A stretch of 64,000 bases of DNA, taken from Fomes fomentarius (Eukaryota; Basidiomycota; Agaricomycetes; Polyporales; Polyporaceae). The notes beneath the pieces are model-generated. The model was not told where the DNA came from. It did no database searches and saw nothing but the letters and a program-made list of their open reading frames with translations. The DNA lies in contig JABYQN010000002.1 of assembly GCA_022606135.1 (NCBI GenBank), forward strand, positions 1,364,001-1,428,000, written 5' to 3'. Each line of letters starts with the position of its first letter. Positions within the stretch are counted from its first letter, which is position 1. Both the position numbers and the translations under genes were made by a program. Shown piece after piece: positions 1 through 11,589 of the stretch.

Positions 1-1060
1 ATGCACGACAAAGTAGAGGATGAGCGCAGGCCTACATGTGAGTGTACGTCTCGTATGTGAAGAAGACTACACCCGCGAGCTTTGCTCTTGCAGATAGATA
101 GAACACCACACGGGGTATGCTCTACCATGACGTCGTTTGCGTCGTGTGACGAGATTCTCGAAGGCGACTTCGAGTGGAGGTTGGGCAGCTTGCTCTCGAG
201 CTGCTCACATCTCTGAAATGTGGCCAACGGTCCCAATCGCAGCAAGTCGGTTTGAGACGATGCAGGGCGGGTGTGAGGGCTGCGGGAGTAAGTCGACGGG
301 AACGTCAGAACCGAGAGAGATCGGGGTGACGGATGGGCATTTTCAACAACGCACGACAAGCGCAGCGTTGGATCGATATCCCTCGAAAGAGTGGGTAAAT
401 GTGTGTCGGCAACTTCAAATTGACCAAAAATACGACTCACATGTATACGATCTCGTGTTTCATCGTCTGCAGGGAACGGACGAAACGGACGCATGCAAAA
501 CACCGTCCACTACCCACGCGTGCAGCAGAGCAAGCGTGTTCCACACCGTTCTGCCATCACTGCCTTTCCATCGTGGTGTAGGATATGACAATGTCTCGGG
601 GACGACGGGCTTGAGTGCCTCTGAAAGTATAACATTGGGCGCAAGACTCACGTTTGGAACATCATTGAACGAACTTGACGATAGGCGGAGAGAGAGGGGA
701 TGCGTCTGCATTCTATCACGACATACTTACTTGCTATGTAGCACCCTAGCCCGCTCAGCTCGGCTCGATCTCCAGGTCAAACCCGACCCAAGGCAATCAG
801 GGCACTAGAGGGAGGCGAGAACCGTTAATTGGCTAGCTGAGGGGAATGGAGTGTGCTCGCTCCCATCTGGCACAATGTGTAGAGCGGCGAGCCATGCGTA
901 TGAAGGCGGTCGAGTTGTGAGAGTAGGCTGCCCATCATGCCCGCAAGGGAGCGGGCTCCACGACTCACCGGTTATCCATTATATTCAAGAGATTGACGAT
1001 GGCAGAGACATGAAAGGATCGAAGCGTATCAGCCGAGACTTTGTTCTCGGAGGAGCATGA
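1..1060. other. Left-edge stretch, no gene recognised
   Basis: No family could be recognised here on either strand. A plus-strand open frame at 137-808 has low-complexity composition and no domain. The minus strand at about 100-360 has short open segments with possible splice sites (GTGAGC ... AAG) and could be exons of a gene running off the left edge, but nothing identifies it. Confidence 0.3.
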
Positions 1061-1061
1061 A

Positions 1062-2490
1062 CGTTGATGACACAATACACACCGTGTAGACTCCAACCCC
1101 CAACCCCGACACCCATCTCGACATCCCCATTTGCATCCGGCCCATTCGACACGACCGCGCCGCCCCCAAAATCCTGCGAGTCCGCAAAGAGGGCCTCCGC
1201 CGCCTCACGAGTGAACGCGATCTTCGCACGCATGACCTTGATCGACTCCGGGAAGAGTGACTCGGGCGTGTATGGTCCTTCGGACTGGACGCTGACTTGT
1301 CTACGTATTGAGCGTTAGCACACGAGGGAAGGAACAAAAAGAAGCGAGAGGGATGTGTTCACAGAGACAGGTGGAGGTGGTAGCGGAAGACAAAATGAGA
1401 GGTACACGCACAGATAAACCAGTTGTGTATCCTCTTCAGGCCCTCGCAGTCCTCAAACTCCTTATGCCGCAGCATCTCCCGGGTGAAACACGTCGCGAAC
1501 TTCTCCACAGAATGTAGATGCACGATTTGAGCTGAACGAGAGGGTGTAGCAGGCGGTCGCTGACACGCAACTCCAGCTAGTCGAGCGGCGCGAGAGAACA
1601 GCAATGTCGGCCTGGAATACATTTCGCGTACCGCGTGGATCTCAACCTCGATGGTCTGACCTGGCGTAGTTGTGTATATATCCTATGGCGCAAGGCAGCA
1701 TCGACATGAAGCTGAAACGGTGGTTGGGGAGAAACGAGACAAGACTGGGGATAGCTAACCTTGTTCGTGGCCAAATACGGCTTCCTGCTCGCCTTGGGGC
1801 ACCCACTCAAGCTCACCGCTCCTCACGTACCTGCTTGACGGACATGACCCGCCCTTGGTCGATTTTTCGTTCGTGCTCGCATGTTACATTCAGTCTGGGT
1901 GAGTGCAGCGTCGTGATTTACAGGATGAGAGGTGTAAGGTGGAAAAGGGTAGAGACACGTTACGCACCGAAAGACAAGTGTATTCCGATCTAGGGGAAAG
2001 TCTTTTGGGAACTCAAGTACTGTTGAAGTCGAAGACATCTTCTATGGCGATCGTCGGGACCTGATGAGCGTGTAAGTCGGAAGTTCTGAGCGAACGTTGC
2101 CTGCGTGCAGGTTACATGGAGTAGGGACGCAGCACAAGCTCGTACCTCTAGAACAAGACGGAGGTATGAGCCCCCTCTTCTTCTCCTCGTCCAGGCCCGA
2201 CATAGGCCATGAAACGGGACTCGCCTCCACAATCGATACCTGAACGCGTTCGCAACTGATACACCCACAAGATCAGACTCAGCCGACCGTTGCGACAGCT
2301 TCCTGACCAATGATGTGAAGTTCTACAACACGGACATGAGCGTGAGGTCTTCCGGGCTCTCCCAAGTCGCTGGGTAGACGTGGTCGTCGTCGGGATAGTG
2401 ACCAGGAAAGTCGGTGCTGGCGACGCCAGAGACGCACTCTGCGTGCACGCCGGCATGGTGTCGCGGGTTGAAGACGGATGCAGCGAGATG
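1062..2490 (-). pseudogene. Decayed copy of RPAC1 (RNA polymerase I/III subunit AC40)
   Basis: Read on the minus strand, this stretch follows the intact RPAC1 gene at 9190-10874 exon by exon and intron by intron, but with many lesions. Near 2450-2300 lies the first-exon part (HAESASLAS... region); 2270-2200 matches the SQRS..FDLVGV..SVANAF stretch; 2000-1960 matches the [10 protein letters not shown] stretch; 1440-1400 matches LRHKEFEDCEGLKR; 1230-1110 matches the C-terminal MRAKIAFTREAAEALFADSQ stretch. About 85 bp is missing inside exon 3 (near 2015), removing the conserved NTSVIQDE region. About 60 bp is missing in exon 6 (near 1482). Frames do not join and no stop matches the intact end. 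The 3' flank just downstream of the stop is also shared, so a genomic segment including introns was copied, not an mRNA. Confidence 0.88.
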
Positions 2491-2921
2491 TGGAGAGCAT
2501 GATCACGTACATGCACGTCAGGTACGCCCGGTACGCCCGTCTTTCTTCTTGGCCCTGTATCCCGTGAACATAGTGCGACCTCAACCGCTGCGTCTGTATA
2601 GTATTAGTATCGCGATCTTAAGACGATGGCTTCTTCAATACCGAAGATGAGGGAGATAACGTAGGACAGGATCGCGGAAGCGACGACTCACGATGTGTCG
2701 TTGTGGATACAGAGGAGAAAACGATGTAACATCTCTCCCTTCGGCCCTTTCCGGAACTCGCCATGACGCACGAGCGCTGTCTTCCATGCTCTCTTGAGCG
2801 CCAGCACGCACTAACTCTCTCAGTGAGGATCTCTTGCGCGGCTCTTCCCCATCTGCACCCTGCACGAGGATTCACACTCAACACTTGCTGATATAGCAGT
2901 AGCTCTTGATCTAAATGCACC

Positions 2922-3585
2922 ATGTCAGATGCACCGCTACCACCATTTGCGAAGGAAAATCCTTCTAAATTCACAGAGAGCCCGAATCCTATCTTCACCT
3001 ACGGCCAGAAACCGAACCACGGGAAGAACTGGACCGAAGCCCAATACACGGGCTGGAATACTATCGATGCCGCAAAGGCCGATCCCTCGTGAGTGCACTG
3101 AGTGCAGCCGCGTTTCACTATATCTCTCATTTGCGATGTGTCAGCGATGATGTTAGGAAACTCGTAAGTCAACGCGCACGCGGGCTAGACAATACTCATG
3201 GTTAGTCTGTGCCGTCTCCGCTAATGATTAACGTCATTGTCTCGCGGCAGATCCGCGTTCGTGTCGAGCATGGCGGAAGATCGTACTGAGAACCTTGCAC
3301 CGTTCAGGTTTCCTGACCCCGTAAACGCAAAAGTTAAAGTGTGATTCACAAACTGAAAAACAGACCCTCCGCTGATCCCAGTCTCGATCTATGCTAGACC
3401 GAAAGGCGCCCTGAAAGATAGCACACAATATCAAGGGGCTCACAGTCAACATCATCAACGAGGCGTTTGCTGAGAATGCTAACATGACCTCTAAGCCTGC
3501 AGGTGCTAGCAAATGGCTGATCACCGAGCTCACGAAGGAATCCAGTGTGTGTATGCTTGGGGATATGAGGGAGCGTTCTCGATGA
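2922..3585 (+). pseudogene. Decayed flavin-reductase-like (FMN-binding split barrel) gene
   Basis: An ATG at 2922 opens a convincing first exon with TYGQKPNHGKNWTEAQYTGW, donor at 3089 (GTGAGT), a short second exon 3145-3163 (DDVRKL) and a third from 3251 reading SAFVSSMAEDRTENLAPF. The fourth, from 3363, reads NPPLIPVSIYARPKGALKDS and then TVNIINEAFAENANMTSKP and ASKWLITELTKESS. This order of motifs is that of flavin-reductase-like domain proteins, which bind FMN. The exon that should carry the tyrosine-to-proline stretch before AFVSS is missing or unreadable, the frames need several joins, and the second half of the family is absent after about 3585. I read it as a truncated remnant; a very divergent spliced gene is less likely. 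Confidence 0.5.
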
Positions 3586-4853
3586 CTCACGTGACATTGA
3601 CACTTCCAGCTGAGCGCTGAACGTCGACGCTGAACAACGCGCATCCGAAGGGACATGTGGATGTGGATGTGACTTCGATGAAAATGCGGAGAACGTATGA
3701 TGGCCTGCTAGTGTGCTCGCTGGGTAAGGGGTGATCCGGCGAAGCCTTCAAGCGAACAGAAGGCATAGTAGTGCCGGTGGACGCAGGAAACGGCGCTCCG
3801 TCCCACTCCACCTTCTCGTGCATGGCGGTTTGAACGTTGAGGCCTTGAGGACTAAGTACAGGTATGCTGCGTGACGCGGATTGAATACGGTGGGTACCCC
3901 AAAGAATCATGATATCTGAGAGTGACCAAAGGGTACAGGCCTCGAAGAGATGCAAGGAGCGGAGATTAAGGGTCGGATCGGGTGAACAGAGTGTTGTGCC
4001 AGTGTGGGGCCTAGCACTTGAGGGTCGATACTCTTTTTGGGATTCCCATCGAGTATGAGCAAAACGAATACCCATGTCCTAAAGGTAACCGATATTAGAA
4101 GGTATGGTGGTCTCTGCTTTGTGATATAGGTGGCTCAGGGCTCAGGTCATAGCAGCTAGTATTGGCATCGTGTGTACGTACTTCAAGTAATACTACTTCC
4201 TGCCCACAGAGAATGCACTCATTTGTCATGCCGAAACCTTATGATTGATTATACATACTGAACGAATTGTTCAGCGAATGACAAGGGAAGTATGCCGTAA
4301 TGGGTGGAGAGAGATAGCTTGTGGGAGCGGACCGTCGTGAGGTGGACCATGGCATTGTGCTAAGCACGCACTTGTATGCTCCGAGTTGGCGCACTGCAAC
4401 ACGGCACTTATATGAGCTTGAGTGGAATGGAATGGAAGGGTGGAAGGTATGGACCCGAGTCGCACCCGTATGGTGTCTCTTGAAGCCCGACAGCGCCACC
4501 ATAACCAACGCCGCATTGTATACGATCACATGAAATAGTACAGCCGGTGCCGCTCGAGGCAAGTTGTATCGCACGGCATTTCAACCAGAAGTGTGCGTAC
4601 TGGTAGGATCCGAGAGTGTTCATGCACTCATTGGCGTGGTGGTTTGTTGACGTTCTATAGACTTCAACTTAATTCATGATCCCTGAGTTGCTGTCGAGCT
4701 GCATTGCATGCATCAAAGGGTTGACAAAGTGGTGATGGGTTTCCAACCGGTATATAGCAAGGAGAGTGCTGCCTTTTGTCATGAGCGACCAGTCACAACT
4801 CCCCTTTCCACATTCTCAGCCCCCACCTTGACCTCTACCTCCAAGAGATTAGC
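3586..4853. other. Spacer, no gene recognised
   Basis: A minus-strand open frame at 3587-4075 (162 codons) has no recognisable domain and is probably chance or a remnant. The rest is upstream sequence of the DUF6535 gene. Confidence 0.3.
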
Positions 4854-7581
4854 ATGGAACTGAAGGCGTTTCTGCGAACGCTTCGTCGTCCCTTCCAGCC
4901 CCAAGATCAACATACAAAAGACGATCTTGAAGGCCAGAGAAATGGTCCCCCCCATGAAGGGGAGCGTCCAGTGACTGAGGTAGTTCGGTTGTGTTCCTAG
5001 TGATGACGAGCAGTATTCTCATATCGATCCAGCCCAATGCCAAAAACGTCACAGAGGAGAGACTCCCATGGTATATCCCCTCACCCTATGTATGGCTGTC
5101 ATATGTGTCCCAAAGAGTACATTCAACTTAATCCTGTTGTCTATAGGAAGCGGTCGAAGAGTCGATTAGATTATCGACCTCTTGGAACAAGGAAGAGGCA
5201 TGGTTAAAGACAGCCACCAAGGTTCAAAAAGCTCATGACGAAAAGGTCGACGCTTGGAACAGTGAACTGGATTATTTCCTTGTATATGTGAGTAAATTTT
5301 GCGCTGTGAATATTCACTGAGATAAACATCATAATGACATCTAATTAGTCTGGTATCTTCTCCAGAATCGTGGCATCGTTCGTCGGTCAGGCATATCCAC
5401 TGCTGGGAGATGGAACCGAGCCTACAATGTTGATTGTTGCATTGAACACCCTCCTGTTTTTATTCCTGATCTTCGGCCTCAGCGCGACTACCTTTGGGTT
5501 CATGGTCAAGCAGTGGATCCACGAAGGCCGTGTTGAAGATCTTCGCCTTGCAAGAGACACTGCACGTAGACGGTGGTACCGCTCATTCAACATGACCAGG
5601 TGGAAGGTCAACCCAATCATTGGATTCCTCTTCCTTGTGTTTCAACTCTCCTTTGTGTTGTTCTTCGTCGGCCTCTTACTCCTCACATGGCACTTGCACT
5701 CCACGATGGCAGTAATCGCAACCGTCTTTGTGGGGATATTCTTGGTCGCCGTCCTGATCACGACACTCCTCCCCCTCATTCTTTCGCACTGCTGTTTCCT
5801 CTCACCGCTCACTTACTTGCTGTATTTTGCGATACAATGTCTCAACTTGAAACAGCTGCTGTCTCGGTGCGTCGATGCCATCGGGAGTCGACAATCCACA
5901 TCATCTCCTGGTACTGCTACAATCCCCACTACCGTTATACCGCACGAGGGATCAACGTCGATCCCTGGCCCTGCATCACAAAAGCTCAAGCATTTGCATT
6001 GGCCTGTATCAAAATGGCCCAGTCACCTGTACTGGCCTGTTCGGTGCGTTGAAACCACCCATCATCCACATCGCCTCCCACTGCTACAGCAGGACCAATC
6101 TCTAACACTGCATCTCCGCCACAATCTAGATTGACACCAAGTAGTAAGGCCTACTGGAAGACGTGGGAGGATAGGGAACAAGAAGCAATGGACTCTTCAT
6201 ATGATGGAGCAATCCTGATTGAGACCGTGCTCAATCACCACGCATTCGATTCAGAGGCGGACGATGACCTATTCCTACATTTAGCCGCAGAAATTCCGGG
6301 GCCATTAGTCATGAGATGCTTCCGCAAGGTCGACGACATGACGCGATCCAACGGTGCAACCTACAAGGATTCCACTATTCCTGTCGACTTCTGGATCATG
6401 TCGCTGCTGAAGATGCTCACGTGCCTCGATCCTATTCCTTATGATGATATTTCTCAAAACATCGAGTCCGCCCTCAAGTACATCAGATTCGCCATAGATA
6501 CGGGACATTGCCGGCCAGCGACGATTCGTGATAGGAGACTGCTCCTCGCGCTCTCACTTTGCGCCTATTTCGTGGACGGACAACCCCGGATCATCGCTTT
6601 CGCTCTACTGCGCAAAATGCTCTGCCTGTCCATTGGAAAACATGCAAAGAGCTATCCATGGGATTTGCTTAGATATGGTGTGTGAGACTCATTCCACTTC
6701 CGCTTTCATCTGTGCTCATAATCCCACACTCAAGCTGCCGTCGCAGTAGAACAGCGACTCTGGGAGCTCCGTCACGGCTCAAAGAAAGATCTAGTAGGTC
6801 ACTGTCAACAGATCGCATATGGTGTGGAATTTCTGGTTTACTGCTGGCACCCGCCCTTCCGGGTGTGGCAACGATCTCACGAAGACACTGAGGCGGCCGA
6901 AAACTGCGCGTCACGAGCTATCTCCCTTCTCAACCTACTGGTTGACGGGGACCTCAGTCAAGCAGACTGTGCAACGATGGTCTCTCTGGGGTATGGGTGT
7001 GCGAGGGTTTTTGAACTCCTCGCACATCCCGGAGCTTCGCTCATCGACGAGGTCAAGGACAATCTCCTCCCGCGTGTGAAAAATTGGCTGAAGGAGGTGG
7101 AGACGCAAATTTCAGCTGAGAAGGAGGCACGCGCTCAGCAGGAGGCACACGCTCAGAAGGAGGCACGCGCTCAGCAGGAGACACACGCTCAGAAGGAGGC
7201 ACACGCTCAGAAGGAGGCACGCGCTCAGAAGGAGGCATACCACGCTACGATTGATCGCTTAAAGAAGGCCCTGAAGAGGTTCGAAGGCATCCTCACACGT
7301 CTTCAGAATCCACAGGCTCATGAGAAGCCTGGCGGCTCTAGCGAACCAAAAATCGTGAGTCCCATATTCGCTACACTATCGACGAGAAAGCGAGCTTACA
7401 GACTCAGATACAGGAGGATTCTCCCGATGAAGGGAAGGGCGAAAAAGATAGCCAGTCCGACTCCTCAGCCAGAGGGGAATCCGGGTGCGCCGTAGTGGGG
7501 TGCCGAGGAGCATTCCAAGGTGATCAATCGAGTCGCCCCCGTGAGGGCGGTCTGGCTGTCGGAATGGTTCGTAACCACTAG
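4854..7581 (+). CDS. DUF6535 multi-pass membrane protein with 18-bp coding minisatellite
   Basis: Six exons (4854-4979, 5147-5287, 5349-6043, 6130-6677, 6747-7354, 7402-7581) give 765 residues. The DUF6535 core starts with a short amphipathic lead (SWNKEEAW ... WNSELDYFLVY) and has membrane segments in exon 3: SGIFSRIVASFVG, a segment around LLFLFLIFGLSATTFGF, one around IIGFLFLVFQLSFVLFFVGL and one around MAVIATVFVGIFLVAVLI. The cytoplasmic tail carries STIPVDFWIMSLLKM, shared with the paralogue at 35145-37688. At 7118-7237 about seven 18-bp units encode a Q-K/Q-E-A-R/H-A hexapeptide that should form a charged coiled coil. DUF6535 is a fungal family of unknown function, probably in a cellular membrane. 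Exon 2 is 141 nt in both paralogues. An alternative donor at 5868 cannot be excluded. Confidence 0.85.
7118..7237 (+). repeat. 18-bp in-frame minisatellite in the DUF6535 gene
   Basis: About seven units of 18 bp (consensus CAGAAGGAGGCACGCGCT) lie head to tail. Units differ by AAG/CAG and CGC/CAC swaps, so the reading frame is kept whatever the copy number. Confidence 0.93.
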
Positions 7582-8269
7582 TACTTGCTTTGACCTTTCT
7601 CCTGGCACTCACATCTATAGTAGGTCTAGCAGCATGTGTTTGCACGAAGTGCCCCCATTGTTTGCTTACTTCTTTGCGTTCATCTTTCTATTGTTCTATC
7701 TGGCGACGTTTGACGGACTACTATATATTTGCCCCTCCGACCTGGCGTCGAGTACTATGTATGTTCCATTGCCCGTATTCGGTTTACTATGTGCTCCCCC
7801 GACGCTTTTTGCATTCGATGATACTCATACGGCTCAGGCTATTGTATCCTAGGTGCATACTTGTCGTCTCTTGTTCCCTATGTACCCGATTCATTGAGCT
7901 ATTGATAGGATTGGAAACGTGTTCATTTGCACTCTAATTTGTCGTCACCTTGCACATGCCGCCTTGCAGGTGAAGATCGTCACTGCCAGAGACACTATCG
8001 AAACTGAGAATCGGGCCAACTGTCTACGAAGAAGTGTCCTATATGAACACGCGAATCCCATGCACGGGCATTTCTCGAAATGTCGATGTCTCTTGCATCC
8101 AGCAGGGGACCAAGGTCGATATGTTGAGACATCTGGACCAATCACGGCAAGACGTACGCGTTGACGACGAAGGCGGAAGCTAACACCCACCACATCGGGC
8201 CCATGATGACAATAGTACTAGGCCCTTCCTCGACGGATACATGACACATCCATCTACACGAGTCATCTC
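7582..8269. other. Downstream of DUF6535 gene, no gene recognised
   Basis: It is likely to contain the 3' untranslated region of the DUF6535 gene. An open frame at 7520-7852 is hydrophobic but overlaps the end of that gene in another frame and matches nothing I recognise. Confidence 0.3.
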
Positions 8270-8636
8270 CACCCAGTCAGCGGCTTCGTGGATGGACGCG
8301 ATCTTGGGTACATAACTTCGATCGCTACTGTCACAAGAGCGGCCCGGTCGTATACAGTGACCCTTGGAACTCGACACTGACCATGGACGGACGGAACGCC
8401 GGAACTCATGTTCAGAAGCAGGATGAGTGCGGTGTTCATGACGACGAAAGGAAGGGAAAGGGGTAGGCGCAGGGGAGCATATGGAGATGGTAGCGGAAGA
8501 GAGAAAGGAAGAGGATGCGTACAAATGAACCAGTCGCGTACTACCCTCCCAGCTCTCTATGTTGCATCACCTCGTGGGTCATCTTCTCGTTGCGTAAGAG
8601 TCACTTTCCGCTGTCGTAACTGAAACACCAGCGCTC
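8270..8636 (-). pseudogene. Third, partial and strongly diverged RPAC1 copy (3' part)
   Basis: Compared base by base with the intact gene, 8270-8636 runs parallel to about 9290-9690. Shared stretches include GGATGGACGCGATCTT (8291), the segment ending in GGAACTCGACACTGAC (8367), the purine-rich intron (8455-8515), ACCAGTCGCGTA (8529) and the region near the exon 6 donor. Between them are many substitutions and gaps, and no frame stays open. Only the last intron and parts of exons 6 and 7 can be followed; upstream of about 8640 similarity fades. It is more diverged than the copy at 1062-2490, so it is probably an older duplication. Confidence 0.72.
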
Positions 8637-9189
8637 AGGACATTCTGACGGAGCTACACAGATGTCCAGTAGTGTATTCAGTGTTCGAACGCCTTCGTGC
8701 TATTGATGCTGTGTGGTGTCCTTAAGATCGTTTCTATTTCGAGATGGAGAGGACGTTACCTGAAAGTGCGAAGTCTGAGTGCCATCGTCGGACACACTTG
8801 ACACGAATGCTGGGGGAAACCGCACTGATATCGCTTGAGCCTGAACATGAATCAATGAAATGTTCCTGAATCTGCAAAATGATGTTAACATTACATTGAC
8901 TGAAAGAAGGTCCTCAGTCTCAACTCATGGAGCGCGTTGCTCAGTGACCTGGACTTCCGATATCATGCTCGCATGACTTCGCAAGGAGACGTACTCCAAC
9001 AGGCTACTAACCATCATACATTATATTCGGGTGGAAATACTGGTGGTGACATAAAACGTTAGTTAACTCGGAGGGAACGACCTAGACCATACTGATCGGC
9101 AGGCTCTCGGAGGAACATAAGCGTTCACAACACCAAGGCGACCCCACATGGACGCCAACTTGCCTACAAACACCGACCCCCGACACCAT
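8637..9189. other. Spacer downstream of RPAC1
   Basis: Contains the likely 3' end of the RPAC1 transcript. Part of the sequence just past the RPAC1 stop (about 9085-9140) is also found past the end of the decayed copy at 1030-1070. Nothing else is recognised. Confidence 0.35.
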
Positions 9190-10874
9190 CTAAGCCCCGC
9201 CCATCTCGACATCCCCATCCGCGTCCGGCCCACTCGCCACGACCGCGCCGCCCCCGAGATCCTGCGAGTCCGCAAGGAGGGCCTCCGCCGCCTCACGGAT
9301 GGACGCGATCTTCGCACGCATGACCTTGATCGACTCCGGGAAGAGCGACTCGGGCGTGTACGGTCCTTCGGACTCGACGCTGACTGTAGATAGATGGAGC
9401 GTCAGCACACATAGAGGTAAGAAGAGGTTCAAGGTAAGGAAAAAGAAGCGAGAGCGAGAGAAAGAGAAAGAGGCATATAAAGAGCAAGGTGAAAGTGGTA
9501 GGGGAAGAGAGAATGAGAGGGACACGCACAGATAAACCAGTCGCGTATCCTCTTCAGCTCCACACACCCTTCAAACTCCTTATGCCGCAGTACCTCGCGT
9601 GACATCGTCTCCTTCCGCAGGTGGCGCTCGTCGATCGACACCTTGCCATCGGTGACCTTCACGACACCCGGACTGAAACACTTCGCGAACTTCTCTGCGA
9701 GATGTGGAGGAACGGGGATTGATTTGAGTTGAACGAGTGGGTGTAGCCGGTACGTTGCGGTCGCTGATAGGTGACTCCAGTCAGTCGAGGGGTCAAGGAC
9801 GAAGCGTGAGAAAGAGAAAGGGGCACATACCGACTGGACTCCATTTCGCGTGCTCCTTCCCTACACCTTTTATAGCGTGGAGCTCGATCTCGATGGTCTG
9901 ACCTGGTCGTAATTGTGCAATCACAATATCCTACGACACAGTGTCAGCATCGACATCGAGACTCGAGGCGGCGATTGACGAGGAAAGTCAAGACTAGCGA
10001 TAGCTAACCTTGTTGGTGGCCGCGGGAGTATTTGAGCCGAAGACGGCTTCCTGCTCGCCTTGGGGCACCCACTCAAGGTCGCCGCTCTTCACGTACTCGT
10101 TAACGAACACGTTCTTGGACGGTTTTCGTGCGCGTTCGCATGTCACATTCAGTCTGAGTAACGCGGAGTTGGGAGTTACAGGATGAGAGGTGGAAAGTGG
10201 AAAATAAGCAGAGGCGCGATACACACCGGAAGACAAGCGTATTCCGATCTAGGGGAATGTCTTTTCGGAACTCAAATAACCGAGGGTCAACGTTGAGCGG
10301 GATGAGGCCTAATCGTTGTGCGAGAATTTCATCCTGGATGACTGAGGTATTGTTGAAGACGAAGACGTCTTCTATGGCGATTGTCGGGACCTGGTGAGCG
10401 TGTTAGCCGGATGTTCGGAGCGAACGTTGCTGGCACCTGAGTGTGTGTTACATGGAGGAGGGGCGCAGCACAGCCCCGTGCGTCCAGGACGGTATGTGCC
10501 CCTTCTTGTTCTCTTCGTCCAGGCATGACATGGGCCGAGAAACGGGACTCACCTCCGCAATCAATATCCGCCTGAACGCGTTCGCAATTGAAGCGTCCAC
10601 ACCCACAAGGTCAAACTCAATCGAACGTTGCGATAGCCTCTTTACCGAGACCTTCAAGTTCTGCGACACGCGCGTTAACAAAACTTCGTAGGTATGCGGG
10701 CCCTCCAAGTCGCACCTCCTTGAACTTTGCGAGATTCCAACTGTGGTCCTCGCCGGGATAGTGACCTGGAAAGTCGGTGCTGGCTACATCAGAGACGCGT
10801 TCTGCGTGCACGCCGACATGGCGTCGCGGGTTGAAGACGGAGGCAGGGAGGTAGGAAGAGGATGAGGACGCCAT
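9190..10874 (-). CDS. RPC40: DNA-directed RNA polymerases I and III subunit RPAC1 (AC40)
   Basis: Seven exons on the minus strand (10874-10716, 10660-10553, 10390-10227, 10153-10009, 9930-9831, 9763-9530, 9383-9190) give 367 residues, close to the family's usual 335-350. The protein is the alpha-like subunit that pairs with AC19 to nucleate assembly of Pol I and Pol III in the nucleus. Diagnostic stretches are [14 protein letters not shown] (residues 33-46), [20 protein letters not shown] in the alpha-motif dimerisation domain, [20 protein letters not shown], and near the end [16 protein letters not shown]. All introns are GT-AG and 50-150 bp. The ATG at 10874 is preferred; an in-frame ATG at 10922 would add 16 residues with no family match. 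It is the only intact copy of three in the window. Confidence 0.96.
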
Positions 10875-11589
10875 TTGCGAGATCGTCGGCGCTGCAAATT
10901 GACTTTCTTGCCGCGTGCGCAAAGATAAGATGTGTTATGCTCAGATATCAGCCCATTACTAATCCAATGAGTAAGTAATCATAATATACCTCGCGACTGT
11001 CACTGGAGTTCAACAACATCTTCTACATCCTCGACCTCATTGATGATTCACTTTTTGGTTGTGTCTGCAGAATACCCCGTCAGTCTGCACCGAACTATCG
11101 CGATGTTGAGCTCGAGACCCTGGCTATCTCCAACCCCTGAACACTAGCTGATCTTCGTGGTCTGCATGAAGTGTCCTGTCTAGCTCAAGCCCTAACCATC
11201 ATCTGGTGGAATGTACACAAACACTCGTCTCCAGCCATCCTCCGCGCCTTACCGGTCCATCGCGGACCTGGTCAGGCGCTGCGATTGCCTGCCCGTGTCT
11301 CGAAGCAGTAGTTGATATACTTCTGTGTGTTCAACGAGGTGCGTCATGCCCTGGTCATGCCATATGGGGACGGCCAACTGTGCTACGGTAAGTGTTTCCA
11401 CGCCGTATCCGACCCTTGTCGGCCCGACAAAGAAGCCTCAAAGTTCGGCAAAACGGCTAGCTGCTATACTGTTCTGCACCAGGTGCAGCAATGCTGCCCT
11501 CCTTTGACCAGACCGGAAAGAACCTTATGCCACTATGTGGTTGGTATGAGGTTCGTGGTTGATCTGTTACTTTCCCTCCTCCTACCACC
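10875..11589. other. Divergent intergenic region between RPAC1 and helicase fusion A
   Basis: This 0.7 kb region separates two divergent starts and must hold both promoters. No clear element can be named. Open frames such as 11206-11391 and 11312-11857 are frame shadows with no domain. Confidence 0.35.

Noticed and set aside
137..808. 223-codon open frame near the left edge
   Set aside because: Low-complexity composition, no domain and no support from splice structure.
3587..4075. 162-codon minus-strand open frame
   Set aside because: No recognisable motif; it lies in a decayed segment and could be chance.
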